DNA of 64,000 nt, from NCBI RefSeq assembly GCF_012927485.1, contig NZ_JABBPC010000032.1, positions 153,871 through 217,870 on the forward strand, read 5' to 3'. The notes beneath the pieces were generated by a model. The model was given only the letters and a program-made list of their open reading frames with translations, did no database searches and was not told the origin of the DNA. This document shows positions 36,480-44,548 of this stretch, in pieces (the stretch's first letter is position 1; every line of letters starts with the position of its first letter). The DNA comes from Polaromonas sp. (lineage in GTDB: Bacteria; Pseudomonadota; Gammaproteobacteria; Burkholderiales; Burkholderiaceae_C). The position numbers and the translations under genes are program-made.

Positions 36480-36905
36480 TCAAGCGGCCTCGCCAGCCGG
36501 GCAGGGTCCGGCGCCTTGCGTATTCACCATATGGTCGGCCATCTGCGTAAAGGTGTCGATCAATTGGGCCCGGAATACCTCGTCCGCAACCTGCTCGCTC
36601 AATGCCTGCTTCATGCACAGCATCCACTCATCGCGCACCACTGGTCCGACTGCGTAAGGATTGTGGCGCATGCGCAGGCGTGGATGCCCCTTTTTCTGAA
36701 TGTACAAGGACGGTCCACCGAACCATCCCGAGAGATAGTCAAACAAATTTTCTGCGCTGCCTTTGAGGCTTTCGGGGTGCAAGCGCCGCACGGCGTAGGC
36801 TTCGGGAAGCTCATCCATCAGCTCGTAAAAGCGGAGTACCAACTGCTGCACACCAGCGGCGCCACCCAGCGCTTGGTAGGGGGTAATCATGGTTTCGGTC
36901 GTCAT
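36480..36905 (-). CDS. Group II truncated haemoglobin
   Basis: A 141-aa protein: TPYQALGGAAGVQQLVLRFYELMDELPEAYAVRRLHP, then GWFGGPSLYIQKKGHPRLRMRHNPYAVGPVVRDEWMLCM with the proximal histidine and tryptophan G8 (DEW) of group II. It binds O2 and can react with NO and peroxide. Its ATG overlaps the stop of the flavoprotein gene (ATGA), a sign of tight co-translation in the cyd operon. Confidence 0.94.
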   Translation of the reverse strand: MTTETMITPYQALGGAAGVQQLVLRFYELMDELPEAYAVRRLHPESLKGSAENLFDYLSGWFGGPSLYIQKKGHPRLRMRHNPYAVGPVVRDEWMLCMKQALSEQVADEVFRAQLIDTFTQMADHMVNTQGAGPCPAGEAA

Positions 36906-38047
36906 CGGTATTTCCTGAGGTAAGCGCTTTCGAACCAGCGCTTGATCCAGTGGAACACGCGCGAAGAAGGCAAAATGAGATTGTGCTGTAGCGTACGCCA
37001 GACCAGCGTGCCGTGGTCGATGGCGTCAATGATGCAGATCAGCTCCACTTTGAAGGTGGCATTCGGCGTCTGTCCATGCAGCTCCGCCAACAGGTTTTCT
37101 GCAGCGGCGGCGGCTTGCAGGTCGGCCATATGCGCTTGTTTGGGCATCCAGTCCGGGCCTGGGAAGCTCCCAGAATCGCCCACCACATAGACCTGCGAAA
37201 CGTGCGCAGGGCCTTGGACGCGACATTGCGCATCGGCCTCGAGCAAGCCACCAGGCGAGCGCGATAAATCGGTCTGATCGAACCAGCTGTTGCCGGTCAT
37301 GCCGGGCATGAAAAGGATCAGGTCTGCAGGGAATGTGCCGCCCTCGGTCACTACCCGGTCGGCTTCAAAGCGCACGAGCTTGTGGCCCAGATGCGTGCGT
37401 ATGTTGCGCCGGCTCATCTCTTCCAACAGTCGCTGCACGGCTTTGGGGCCAAGGCGGCTACCGGGTTCTTTCGAAGGATTGAAGAACACCAGATCGAAGC
37501 GGGCGCGCCGACCCTCGCGCCGAAGTTGTTCATCAATGCCGAACAGGAATTCGAACATTGGTCCGCCGCGCACCGCGCTGGGCTCGTCGGGATTGCCGGC
37601 AAAGCCGACCGCAATGATGCCACCCTGCAGGCCCTTCAGGCGATCCCGAATATTTTCGGCTGCGGTGATGCCTTCGCATGGCGTGATGGCGTGTTCGATG
37701 CCTGGAAGCTTCTTGATGAAGCGACCGCCGCTGGCGATCACCAGCGCGTCGTTAAGCACGTCGCCCGCAGTCGTATTCACCACGCGGCCTCCGTCGCGCA
37801 GGCTGGTCACTTCGGCTGCGATATGCCGCACTTTCATCCGGGTGAAAAAATTGCCCAGCGGAACCACCAACTGCTCGCGGCTGCGCAGACCGCTGGGAAT
37901 CCATATGATGCCGGGCAAGTAGTGCAGCTCGGCACGCGGCGCGATCAGCGTGATCTCGGCCTGAGTGTCACGCTGACGAAGTTCGCGCACGCTGGACAGC
38001 GCGCCAAAGCCGGCGCCAATGATGCTGATTTTTAACGGTGAGTGCAT
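36902..38047 (-). CDS. SQR-like FAD/NAD(P)-binding oxidoreductase with incomplete cysteine set
   Basis: A 381-aa flavoprotein of the sulfide:quinone oxidoreductase/flavocytochrome c superfamily. It opens MHSPLKISIIGAGFGALSSVREL and has the family blocks ELHYLPGIIWIPSG and VYVVGDSGSFPGPDWMPKQAHMADLQA. A cysteine (C124, ITPCEGITAAENI) and another near ELICIIDAIDHG sit where SQR C127 and C353 equivalents would be, but the segment that should carry C159 (GFAGNPDEPSAVRGGPMFEF) has none. Canonical sulfide oxidation is therefore doubtful. The ATG at 38047 is eight bases after the upstream MBL-fold gene. Confidence 0.85.
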   Translation of the reverse strand: MHSPLKISIIGAGFGALSSVRELRQRDTQAEITLIAPRAELHYLPGIIWIPSGLRSREQLVVPLGNFFTRMKVRHIAAEVTSLRDGGRVVNTTAGDVLNDALVIASGGRFIKKLPGIEHAITPCEGITAAENIRDRLKGLQGGIIAVGFAGNPDEPSAVRGGPMFEFLFGIDEQLRREGRRARFDLVFFNPSKEPGSRLGPKAVQRLLEEMSRRNIRTHLGHKLVRFEADRVVTEGGTFPADLILFMPGMTGNSWFDQTDLSRSPGGLLEADAQCRVQGPAHVSQVYVVGDSGSFPGPDWMPKQAHMADLQAAAAAENLLAELHGQTPNATFKVELICIIDAIDHGTLVWRTLQHNLILPSSRVFHWIKRWFESAYLRKYR

Positions 38048-38055
38048 GTGATGGA

Positions 38056-38694
38056 TCAAAAAATGGACGTCAGTGCAGGGGTCGTAGAAAGCCTGTCGAC
38101 ACGCATCAGAAACTCATCGCGTGACAAGCCCGCAAAAAGCGGATGCCAGCGTCGCTGCTCCAGCACGGTACTGACGGCGCGCGCGCGGCGTTCATAGCCG
38201 GCAAACAGCAGCGTCTCGTCCGGCAAGGTGAACACGCGCTGCTTCACGCTGTCCCACAGGGCATCAGGTGCTGCAGGCTGTGGTTGGTGCGGGCAGGTGT
38301 TTACGGCCAGCAAGCCGCCGCAGAACAAACGGTCGCGCCAGGCAAAGCTGAGGCAGCCGGCGGTGTGGCCCGGCGTGGCTAGAACGCGCATCAGTTCGTC
38401 GCCAAAAGGCAGCACATCGCCGTGTTCGGCCACGTGAATGGCCGGCCCGCCTTGACCCTGCACCAGAGGTGCTGCCAAGCGCGTCAATAACGCAGGCTCC
38501 TGTGGCATGAGGAGGTCGTGCTGGTGCGTGCGAAGCACCCAACGAAGCCGCAGTTCGCGTTCTGCCAGCAGCGCCAACAGCACGGGCAAGTCGCGCCCGC
38601 GGGGATCTACCAGCACGGCTTCGCGCGCACCGGCATCCGCCAGCAGGTAAGTCAGTTCGCCGCTGCGTTCGTCATGCAGGATACGGAAATACAT
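38056..38694 (-). CDS. Persulfide-dioxygenase-like MBL-fold protein with degenerate metal site
   Basis: A 212-aa protein whose chain follows ETHE1/glyoxalase II-like persulfide dioxygenases (MYFRILHDERSGELTYLLADAGAREAVLVDPRG). The metal motif normally H-x-H-x-D-H reads HQHDLLM (H57, H59 kept, DH lost), the G-H-T segment is kept (H110), the bridging Asp in the F-x-GDALL position is glycine (FCGGLL, near 127) and the last histidine is tyrosine (FAGYERR, Y167). It probably no longer binds iron normally. The ATG is one base after the ybgE-like stop. Confidence 0.8.
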   Translation of the reverse strand: MYFRILHDERSGELTYLLADAGAREAVLVDPRGRDLPVLLALLAERELRLRWVLRTHQHDLLMPQEPALLTRLAAPLVQGQGGPAIHVAEHGDVLPFGDELMRVLATPGHTAGCLSFAWRDRLFCGGLLAVNTCPHQPQPAAPDALWDSVKQRVFTLPDETLLFAGYERRARAVSTVLEQRRWHPLFAGLSRDEFLMRVDRLSTTPALTSIF

Positions 38695-38695
38695 C

Positions 38696-39016
38696 TCAGG
38701 TTCCCCAGCGCAGCCAGCCGGCGAGCATTAGTCCAGCCAGGCAGGACCAGCCTGAGAAAAGCAGGCGCCAGAGCCGCGCCCGAGGCACGAATCCAACGCC
38801 GCGCACAAACCCCGCGCTCATGGCCCAAAACAGTGCAAACGCCAAACCGTGGGCGACCCTACCGTCCGCTGTCGTAAACAGCCAGGGGTAAGCGCTGCCG
38901 ACCAGCATGATGGCAACCGCCAAAAGCAGGCTTGGCACGTGAACGGCAGCGCCCGCCGACTCGGCAGCCAGGTCAGTGCGACCCTGGTTTTCCGGGCAGG
39001 GTGTCTGTTGCGTCAT
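38696..39016 (-). CDS. ybgE: YbgE-like cyd operon protein
   Basis: A 106-aa membrane protein. After a polar N terminus (residues 1-26) come three helices: SLLLAVAIMLVGSAYPWLF, AHGLAFALFWAMSAGFVRGVGFVP and the last around LLFSGWSCLAGLMLAGWL. The HGL...WA..AG...GVGF.P pattern matches E. coli YbgE, the small protein of cyd operons of unknown function. The N-terminal extension with two cysteine-free polar segments is longer than in E. coli. Its ATG overlaps the cydX stop. Confidence 0.85.
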   Translation of the reverse strand: MTQQTPCPENQGRTDLAAESAGAAVHVPSLLLAVAIMLVGSAYPWLFTTADGRVAHGLAFALFWAMSAGFVRGVGFVPRARLWRLLFSGWSCLAGLMLAGWLRWGT

Positions 39017-39135
39017 GGGGCGTCAGTCCGGCGCGCCTTGGCGCGGGCTTCCTCGTTTTCGCCCCACAGGGCGTTGAGAATGGCCAGCAACACCGCAAAA
39101 CCGACCCCGAGTATCCATGCGAAATACCACATCAT
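39013..39135 (-). CDS. cydX: Cytochrome bd oxidase small subunit CydX
   Basis: A 40-aa protein, too short for standard gene calling: MMWYFAWILGVGFAVLLAI then LNALWGENEEARAKARRTDAP. The WYFAWILG start, single helix and the following acidic/basic tail match CydX, which is needed for stable bd oxidase. A second ATG one codon later is equally possible. It lies 20 bp after the Rieske gene stop, and its stop overlaps the ybgE start (TGA/ATG). Confidence 0.93.
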   Translation of the reverse strand: MMWYFAWILGVGFAVLLAILNALWGENEEARAKARRTDAP

Positions 39136-39155
39136 CTTGTCCTTTCAAACGATCT

Positions 39156-39803
39156 TCAGGCGGTGCCGGCATCGTCCTCGCCGATCAGCAGCTTGCTGTC
39201 AGCCAGGTATTTGTGCGGTGGCACTTCCAGGTTGGTGGGGGCCGGTTTGTTCTTGTAGACCCGACCCGCCAAATCAAAGGTGGAGCCGTGACATGGACAG
39301 AAAAAGCCGCCTTTCCAGTCGTCGCCCACGCCGGGATTGCTGGTGCCAATGGGGACTTGGCTGGGCGAACAGCCGAGGTGGGTGCAGATACCGACGCTCA
39401 CGAATATTTCGGGTTTGATCGAACGCTGCGGGTTTCGCGCGTACTCGGGCTGTTGATTTTTCTTCGAAGACGGGTCGACCAGACGGGCGTCGAGCGAAGG
39501 CAGGTTCGCCAGCATCTCGGGCGTGCGGCGCAGAATCCACACCGGCTTGCCACGCCACTCGATCGTTTTGAGACCGCCGGGTACGAGGTCTGAAATATCA
39601 ACCGCCACGCTCGTGCCCATCGCAAGGGCACGTTCGCTGGGGGTAAAACTGGACACGAAGGGCACGGCGGTGACGGCAACGCCAACGCTGGCGGTGACGG
39701 CGGTGAGCAGGATCATCTGGCGCCGCTCGGCATCGTGTTCGACTGGTTTGCCGGATGACAGAGGAAGGATCGAAGGAATGGGTAAAGGTGAGGTTGTGGT
39801 CAT
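39156..39803 (-). CDS. Rieske iron-sulfur protein (bc1-type) within the cyd operon
   Basis: A 215-aa protein with an N-terminal membrane helix (about residues 30-50) and a complete Rieske domain: GICTHLGCSP (C140, H142, C145) and GFFCPCHGSTFD (C169, C171, H172). The flanking sequences (WRGKPVWILRR, NPQRSIKPEIFVSVG) are those of the ubiquinol-cytochrome c reductase iron-sulfur subunit. It has no petB or petC neighbour here; instead it lies between cydB (37 bp) and cydX (20 bp). The start ATG at 39803 replaces a TTG six codons earlier. Whether it replaces or supplements the bc1 subunit elsewhere in the genome is unknown. Confidence 0.9.
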   Translation of the reverse strand: MTTTSPLPIPSILPLSSGKPVEHDAERRQMILLTAVTASVGVAVTAVPFVSSFTPSERALAMGTSVAVDISDLVPGGLKTIEWRGKPVWILRRTPEMLANLPSLDARLVDPSSKKNQQPEYARNPQRSIKPEIFVSVGICTHLGCSPSQVPIGTSNPGVGDDWKGGFFCPCHGSTFDLAGRVYKNKPAPTNLEVPPHKYLADSKLLIGEDDAGTA

Positions 39804-39840
39804 GGCGGTTGTGTTGATCAAGAGGCGAGTGAATAAGCGC

Positions 39841-40980
39841 TCAATAGGTCGCGTGATCGTTTTCCTGAATGTAGGCAGCGGTCACCTTGCCGCGCATCAC
39901 CCGGTAGGCCCAGCCGGTGTAAAACACGATCAGCGGAATGAAGATGAGCGTCGCCCAGAACATGATGGACAGCGAGAGACGGCTCGACACGCTGTCCCAC
40001 ACCGTCAAACTTGCCGCTGGCATGCTGGACGAAGGCATGATGAATGGAAACATCGAGGCACCCGCGGTCCCAACGACGCCCGTCAAGGCCAGCGCCGACG
40101 CCACAAAGGCGGTCAGCGTGCGGCGCAGCAGCAGCAGTCCAGCCGCCAACAAAGCACCGCCCACACCCAGCGCCGGCAGCAACCACAACAGGGGCTGACG
40201 GCTGTAGTTGGCCATCCAGGCACCGGCTTCGCGCACCACCGTCTTGTTCATCGGGTCCGACAGGGCGGACGGATCGATGACCGAGGTGATGCGGTAACCT
40301 GCAATGCTTGCGTTGAGCCACACGCCAGCCGCCGCAAAGGCCACGACCATGACGAGGGCCGCCCCCACGGCGCCTTTGACAGCGCGCGCCTGGATGACGC
40401 CTTCGGTCCGGTGGGCCAGGTAAGTGCCGCCGTGCATCGTGATCATGGCACTGCTCACCACGCCGGCCAGCAGGGCGAACGGATTGAGCAACTGCCAGAA
40501 AGTGCCGGTGTAGGTGGAGACCATAAACCCGTCAAACTGGAACGGCACGCCCTGCAGCAGGTTGCCGAAGGCTACGCCGAAAATTAGTGGTGGCACGGCA
40601 CCGCCTATGAACAGGCCCCAGTCCCAGGTGTTGCGCCAGGCCGCGTTGTGAATCTTGCTTCGGTAGTCAAAGCCCACCGGGCGGAAAAACAAGGCCCATA
40701 GGACCGCCATCATGGCCCAATAGAAGCCGCTGAATGCGGTGGCATAAACCAGCGGCCAGGCTGCAAAGATGGCGCCGCCGCCGGTGATGAACCAGACCTG
40801 GTTACCCTCCCAGTGCGGGCCGACGGTGTTGAGGATGACTCGGCGTTCCAGGTCGTTCTTGCCGACGAACGGCAGCAGCGTTCCCACGCCCATGTCGTGG
40901 CCGTCCATGATGGCAAAGCCGATCAGCAGTACGCCCACGAGCAGCCACCAGATGACCTTGAGGGTTGGATAGTCGAGCAT
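39841..40980 (-). CDS. cydB: Cytochrome bd ubiquinol oxidase subunit II
   Basis: A 379-aa integral membrane protein. It starts MLDYPTLKVIWWLLVGVLLIGFAIMDGHDMGVGTLLPFVGKNDLERRVILNTVGPHWEGNQVWFI, the conserved CydB N terminus, with GHDMG and GPHWEGNQVW the key blocks. It pairs with CydA to form the bd oxidase that reduces O2 to water without proton pumping, with high oxygen affinity and resistance to sulfide and NO. It lies 12 bp after cydA. Confidence 0.98.
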   Translation of the reverse strand: MLDYPTLKVIWWLLVGVLLIGFAIMDGHDMGVGTLLPFVGKNDLERRVILNTVGPHWEGNQVWFITGGGAIFAAWPLVYATAFSGFYWAMMAVLWALFFRPVGFDYRSKIHNAAWRNTWDWGLFIGGAVPPLIFGVAFGNLLQGVPFQFDGFMVSTYTGTFWQLLNPFALLAGVVSSAMITMHGGTYLAHRTEGVIQARAVKGAVGAALVMVVAFAAAGVWLNASIAGYRITSVIDPSALSDPMNKTVVREAGAWMANYSRQPLLWLLPALGVGGALLAAGLLLLRRTLTAFVASALALTGVVGTAGASMFPFIMPSSSMPAASLTVWDSVSSRLSLSIMFWATLIFIPLIVFYTGWAYRVMRGKVTAAYIQENDHATY

Positions 40981-40992
40981 CGATGTTCTCCT

Positions 40993-42570
40993 TTAGGCGT
41001 GTGCTGTGACAGGGTTCTGCGGCGCAGCTTCGCGCTGGTAGCGGCCGGTGCCCAAGCTGCCCGGACCGAGACGCACAAACTTAATCATCAAGACCATCTC
41101 GACCACCAGCAGCACGGTGTAGAAACCGATGAAACCCGCCAGCGAGCCATACAGGCTGTTGACGCTGAGCGTGGAAACGCTCAGATGGGTGGGTAGAACG
41201 CCGTAGATGGTCCAGGGCTGGCGACCATACTCGGCCACGAACCAGCCCAGTTCACAAGACAGCCAAGGCGCGGGCAGCATCCATAGCGACCACTTGAGCA
41301 GCCAGGGTTTTTGCTGTATGGCGGTTTTGAGCGTGCTCCAGAACGCCAGCGCAAAGAGTGCCAGCATCGCAAAACCCAAGCCCACCATGATCCGAAAAGC
41401 CCAGAACATCGGCGTCACGCGTGGCACGGTGTCGTTGACTGCCTTGTCGATGATTTCAGGCGTGGCTTGATTGACGTCAGTCACATATTTCTTCAGCAAC
41501 AGGCCAAATCCAAGGTCGGCCTTGTGCCGTTCAAACGCCTGTTTGGCAACGCTGTCATTGCGGTTGGCGCGCAGTGCTTCCAGCGCCGTCACGGCAACCA
41601 TGCCCTGCATAATGCGCTCGCGGTTTTTAGCCTTGATCTCGTAAATGCCGGGAATCTCTTTGCTGATCGAGCGCGTGCCGATCAAGCCCATAAGCCAGGG
41701 GATCTCGATCTCCCAGTCGTTCTTTTGCGCCGCTTCATTGATGCTCGCCACCACGGTAAAGGGTGCAGGTGCCGGTTTGGTTTCCCACATCGCCTCAAGT
41801 GCCGCCATCTTGGTTTGCTGGGCCTCACCCACGGTGTAGCCGGATTCGTCACCCAACACAATCACGCTCAGCGCCGAAGCCAGACCGAAGGCGGCGGCGA
41901 CGCGAAAACTGCGCTTGGCAAATTCCACATCGCGCTTTTTGAGCAGATACCAGCTCGAAATCGACAGAACAAACATGGCCCCCGTCACGTAACCGGCAGA
42001 CACGGTGTGGACAAACTTAGCCTGCGCGTCCGGATTGAACACCACTGCCCAGAAATTAGTCATCTCCATGCGCATGGTCTGGTAATTGAACTCGGCGCCC
42101 ACGGGGTTTTGCATCCAGCCGTTGGCAATCAGGATCCACAACGCCGACAGGTTGGTGCCAATAGCCAGCAGTGCGGTCACCATCAGATGTTGGGTTCTGG
42201 ACAGCCGGTTCCAGCCGAAAAAGAACAGGCCGATGAAGGTCGACTCAAGGAAAAAAGCCATTAACCCTTCAAGTGCCAGCGGCGCACCGAAGATGTCGCC
42301 GACATAGTGGGAGTAGTAGGCCCAGTTGGTGCCAAACTGGAATTCAAGCGTGATACCAGTCGTCACTCCCAGCGCAAAGTTAATACCGAACAGCTTGCCC
42401 CAGAAGCGCGTCATATCCTTCCAGATGACGTTGCCCGTCATCACGTAAACGCTTTCCATGATGAGCAAAATCCACACCATGCCGATCGTCAGTGGCACAA
42501 AGAGAAAGTGGTAGAGGGCCGTCACGGCAAACTGCAATCGCGACAGGTCCACCAGTTGTTGAGAAATCAT
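40993..42570 (-). CDS. cydA: Cytochrome bd ubiquinol oxidase subunit I
   Basis: A 525-aa protein matching E. coli CydA in length. The start MISQQLVDLSRLQFAVTALYHFLFVPLTIGM, with the haem ligand histidine, the GRQPW motif in ELGWFVAEYGRQPWTIYGVLPTHL and a long periplasmic Q-loop (about residues 250-385) define the L-type subfamily. It holds haems b558, b595 and d and oxidises quinol. Its ATG overlaps the cydP stop (ATGA). Confidence 0.98.
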   Translation of the reverse strand: MISQQLVDLSRLQFAVTALYHFLFVPLTIGMVWILLIMESVYVMTGNVIWKDMTRFWGKLFGINFALGVTTGITLEFQFGTNWAYYSHYVGDIFGAPLALEGLMAFFLESTFIGLFFFGWNRLSRTQHLMVTALLAIGTNLSALWILIANGWMQNPVGAEFNYQTMRMEMTNFWAVVFNPDAQAKFVHTVSAGYVTGAMFVLSISSWYLLKKRDVEFAKRSFRVAAAFGLASALSVIVLGDESGYTVGEAQQTKMAALEAMWETKPAPAPFTVVASINEAAQKNDWEIEIPWLMGLIGTRSISKEIPGIYEIKAKNRERIMQGMVAVTALEALRANRNDSVAKQAFERHKADLGFGLLLKKYVTDVNQATPEIIDKAVNDTVPRVTPMFWAFRIMVGLGFAMLALFALAFWSTLKTAIQQKPWLLKWSLWMLPAPWLSCELGWFVAEYGRQPWTIYGVLPTHLSVSTLSVNSLYGSLAGFIGFYTVLLVVEMVLMIKFVRLGPGSLGTGRYQREAAPQNPVTAHA

Positions 42571-42749
42571 CGGGCCGTTTCCTTTGGTTTGACGTGCTCT
42601 GGGCCCAGCAACTGCGCCGCAGCGGCTTGGCTATCGACCGCTACGCTTTGTTCGCGCACAAAGACCCACCACAAGGCCATCAGGACAGCCAGCTTAATGA
42701 CCAGCACAAGGGCCAATCTCTGCACCAGAATCTTGTCTTGTGGTTTCAT
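42567..42749 (-). CDS. cydP: Cytochrome oxidase small subunit CydP
   Basis: A 60-aa protein with one helix: MKPQDKILVQRLALVLVIKLAVLMALWWVFVREQSVAVDS. The K-L-A-x2-x-ALWW-x-F-x-R pattern is that of CydP, a putative extra small subunit that precedes cydA in many betaproteobacteria. It is the first gene of the leftward cyd operon; a sigma-54-like promoter lies 40 bp upstream. Confidence 0.85.
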   Translation of the reverse strand: MKPQDKILVQRLALVLVIKLAVLMALWWVFVREQSVAVDSQAAAAQLLGPEHVKPKETAR

Positions 42750-42774
42750 AGATGCAAGGTCTTCAGGCTTTCTG

Positions 42775-42792
42775 TATCAAAAAACGTGCCAC
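42775..42792 (-). promoter_or_regulatory. Possible sigma-54 promoter of the cyd operon
   Basis: Read on the minus strand: GTGGCACGTTTTTTGATA, against YTGGCACG-N4-TTGCW. The -24 GG and the -12 G are in place, but the last C is A. With a start near 42765, the inverted repeat at 42875-42910 lies about 128 bp upstream, as enhancers of this class often do. Confidence 0.5.
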
Positions 42793-42874
42793 GCAGAGCA
42801 AACGAAAAAATCTTTTAAATTCAAAGACTTGCATGTAGGGCGGCGATGTGCCTGCAAAGCTGGGAAGAAAAGTG

Positions 42875-42910
42875 CTGCCACGTTATGACAGTTTTGGCAT
42901 AACGTGGCAG
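42875..42910. promoter_or_regulatory. Perfect 13-bp inverted repeat (probable activator site)
   Basis: CTGCCACGTTATG, ten bases, then CATAACGTGGCAG. It sits 34 bp before the regulator's ATG and upstream of the cyd promoter, the expected place for an upstream activating sequence of the sigma-54 activator. Confidence 0.75.
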
Positions 42911-42943
42911 AGTTTGGCGGCTTCTGTCTACACTGTCTGCAGC

Positions 42944-44323
42944 ATGAAAGACGTTCCCCTGAAGCCCTTGCCTGAATTGGTGTCTTATCTGGAGGCTTTG
43001 GCGGAGCCCCATATCCTGTTCGATACGCGCTACCGCATCGTGGCGGCTAATGCGGCTTACCGACGGCAGTTCAGTCCCGAGCGGAGCGTGGTGGGCCGCA
43101 CCTGCTACGAGGTGTCGCACCATTTCAGCGTGCCCTGCGACCAAGCCGGCGAGTCCTGTCCGCTGGCTAAATCGCGGGAATCGGGTCAGCGTGAGCGGGT
43201 GCTGCATATGCACCACACGCCTCAGGGCGAGGAGTACGTCAACATCGAACTTGCCCCGCTGCTGGATGCCAGCGGCGAGCAAGCCTTTTTTGTCGAGAAG
43301 ATGGAGTCGCTGCGCGTTGCCAGAGGTCAACCGATGGTTCAGGGGCTGATCGGGCGAGCGCCTGCATTTCAGCGCATGCTGGCGCTGGTTGCTCGCGTAG
43401 CGCCTTCTCAGGCCACGGTACTGCTGCTGGGTGAGTCAGGCACTGGCAAGGAATTGGTCGCCCACGCGCTACACGAGGCCAGCCCGCGCGCGCACCGGGC
43501 GCTGGTGGTCGTGGACTGCGCCAGTCTGCCGGAAAACCTGTTTGAGTCCGAACTGTTTGGTCATGAGCGAGGCGCGTTCACCGGCGCGACTTCGGCTAAA
43601 GGCGGCCTGGTGGAAGCCGCGAGCGGCGGCACGCTGTTTTTGGACGAGGTGGGCGACATTCCGCTGACCATGCAAGTCAAACTGCTGCGGCTGTTGGAGT
43701 CTGGCACTTACCGCCGTGTGGGCAGCACCGATCTGCGCCATGCCGATCTGCGTGTGGTGTCCGCCACCCATCGCGATCTCGATCGCATGGTGCTCGAGGG
43801 GCGCTTTCGCGAAGACCTGTACTACCGCCTCTGCACCTTTCCCATTCACTTGCCCGCCCTGCGCGAGCGCAAAGACGACCTGCCCTTACTGGCGGCCGCC
43901 TTGCTGGAACGGGTGGCGCCCGCGCGGCTGTTAGCGCTCGCGCCAGGGGCGTTGGCGCTGTTACAGGCGCAGGATTACCGCGGTAATGTCCGGGAACTAC
44001 GCAACCTGCTCGAACGCGCTTCGCTGCTATGTGATGGATCGGCGATCGAAGCGGTCCATGTGCAGCAGTCGCTGCAGTCCGGTCGCCGCGCATCGTCTGC
44101 GCCACAGGCGCCGCGTGCGCCTGGCCTCGAAGCGGCGGCTGATGGCGCCCCGGCTGTCCCGGCCGCCGTCCCGTTTGCCGCAGGCGGTCTGCGGGCCATC
44201 GAGCGCGCCGCGCTGCAGCAACTGATAGCTGACCACCGCGGCAGTCGCGCTGAACTGGCGGTTCGGCTGGGCATCAGCGAGCGGTCTCTTTACCGCAAGA
44301 TCAAGGCGTTGGGCGCTTCGTAA
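42944..44323 (+). CDS. Sigma-54-dependent activator with PAS-type sensor
   Basis: A 459-aa activator. An N-terminal PAS domain ([22 protein letters not shown], residues 20-115) includes a [12 protein letters not shown] segment and a following CP (C54, H59, H60, C65, C72). The AAA+ domain has Walker A GESGTGKE (163-170), GAFTGA (210-215) and Walker B LFLDEVG; the C-terminal Fis HTH lies at about residues 415-455 ([37 protein letters not shown]). It stands divergent from cydP, the likely target. A frame extending to 42848 would cover the inverted repeat and is rejected. Confidence 0.9.
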   Translation: MKDVPLKPLPELVSYLEALAEPHILFDTRYRIVAANAAYRRQFSPERSVVGRTCYEVSHHFSVPCDQAGESCPLAKSRESGQRERVLHMHHTPQGEEYVNIELAPLLDASGEQAFFVEKMESLRVARGQPMVQGLIGRAPAFQRMLALVARVAPSQATVLLLGESGTGKELVAHALHEASPRAHRALVVVDCASLPENLFESELFGHERGAFTGATSAKGGLVEAASGGTLFLDEVGDIPLTMQVKLLRLLESGTYRRVGSTDLRHADLRVVSATHRDLDRMVLEGRFREDLYYRLCTFPIHLPALRERKDDLPLLAAALLERVAPARLLALAPGALALLQAQDYRGNVRELRNLLERASLLCDGSAIEAVHVQQSLQSGRRASSAPQAPRAPGLEAAADGAPAVPAAVPFAAGGLRAIERAALQQLIADHRGSRAELAVRLGISERSLYRKIKALGAS

Positions 44324-44548
44324 AACCGTTGACCGGAGTGGCTGCGCCAGAGCCGGCGGGCTTGTCCACCGGGCGGTTGCAGTCACTGAGGGTAGGGTGG
44401 CTCGATTCAAGCGAGGCCTCCCAGGGCTGCGCACCGCGTTGCGACCGCAGAAGCGATTGTCGGACCGACGCCCTGTACAAGACCTGCTCTCTGAGCGCAA
44501 AATCATTCATGCGCAGCGCCATCCAGCGTTGCCCCAAAGGAGCTTGCC

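Noticed and set aside
42905..42925. A second sigma-54-like promoter facing the regulator (TGGCAGAGTTTGGC)
   Set aside because: The -24 and -12 elements are one base too close.
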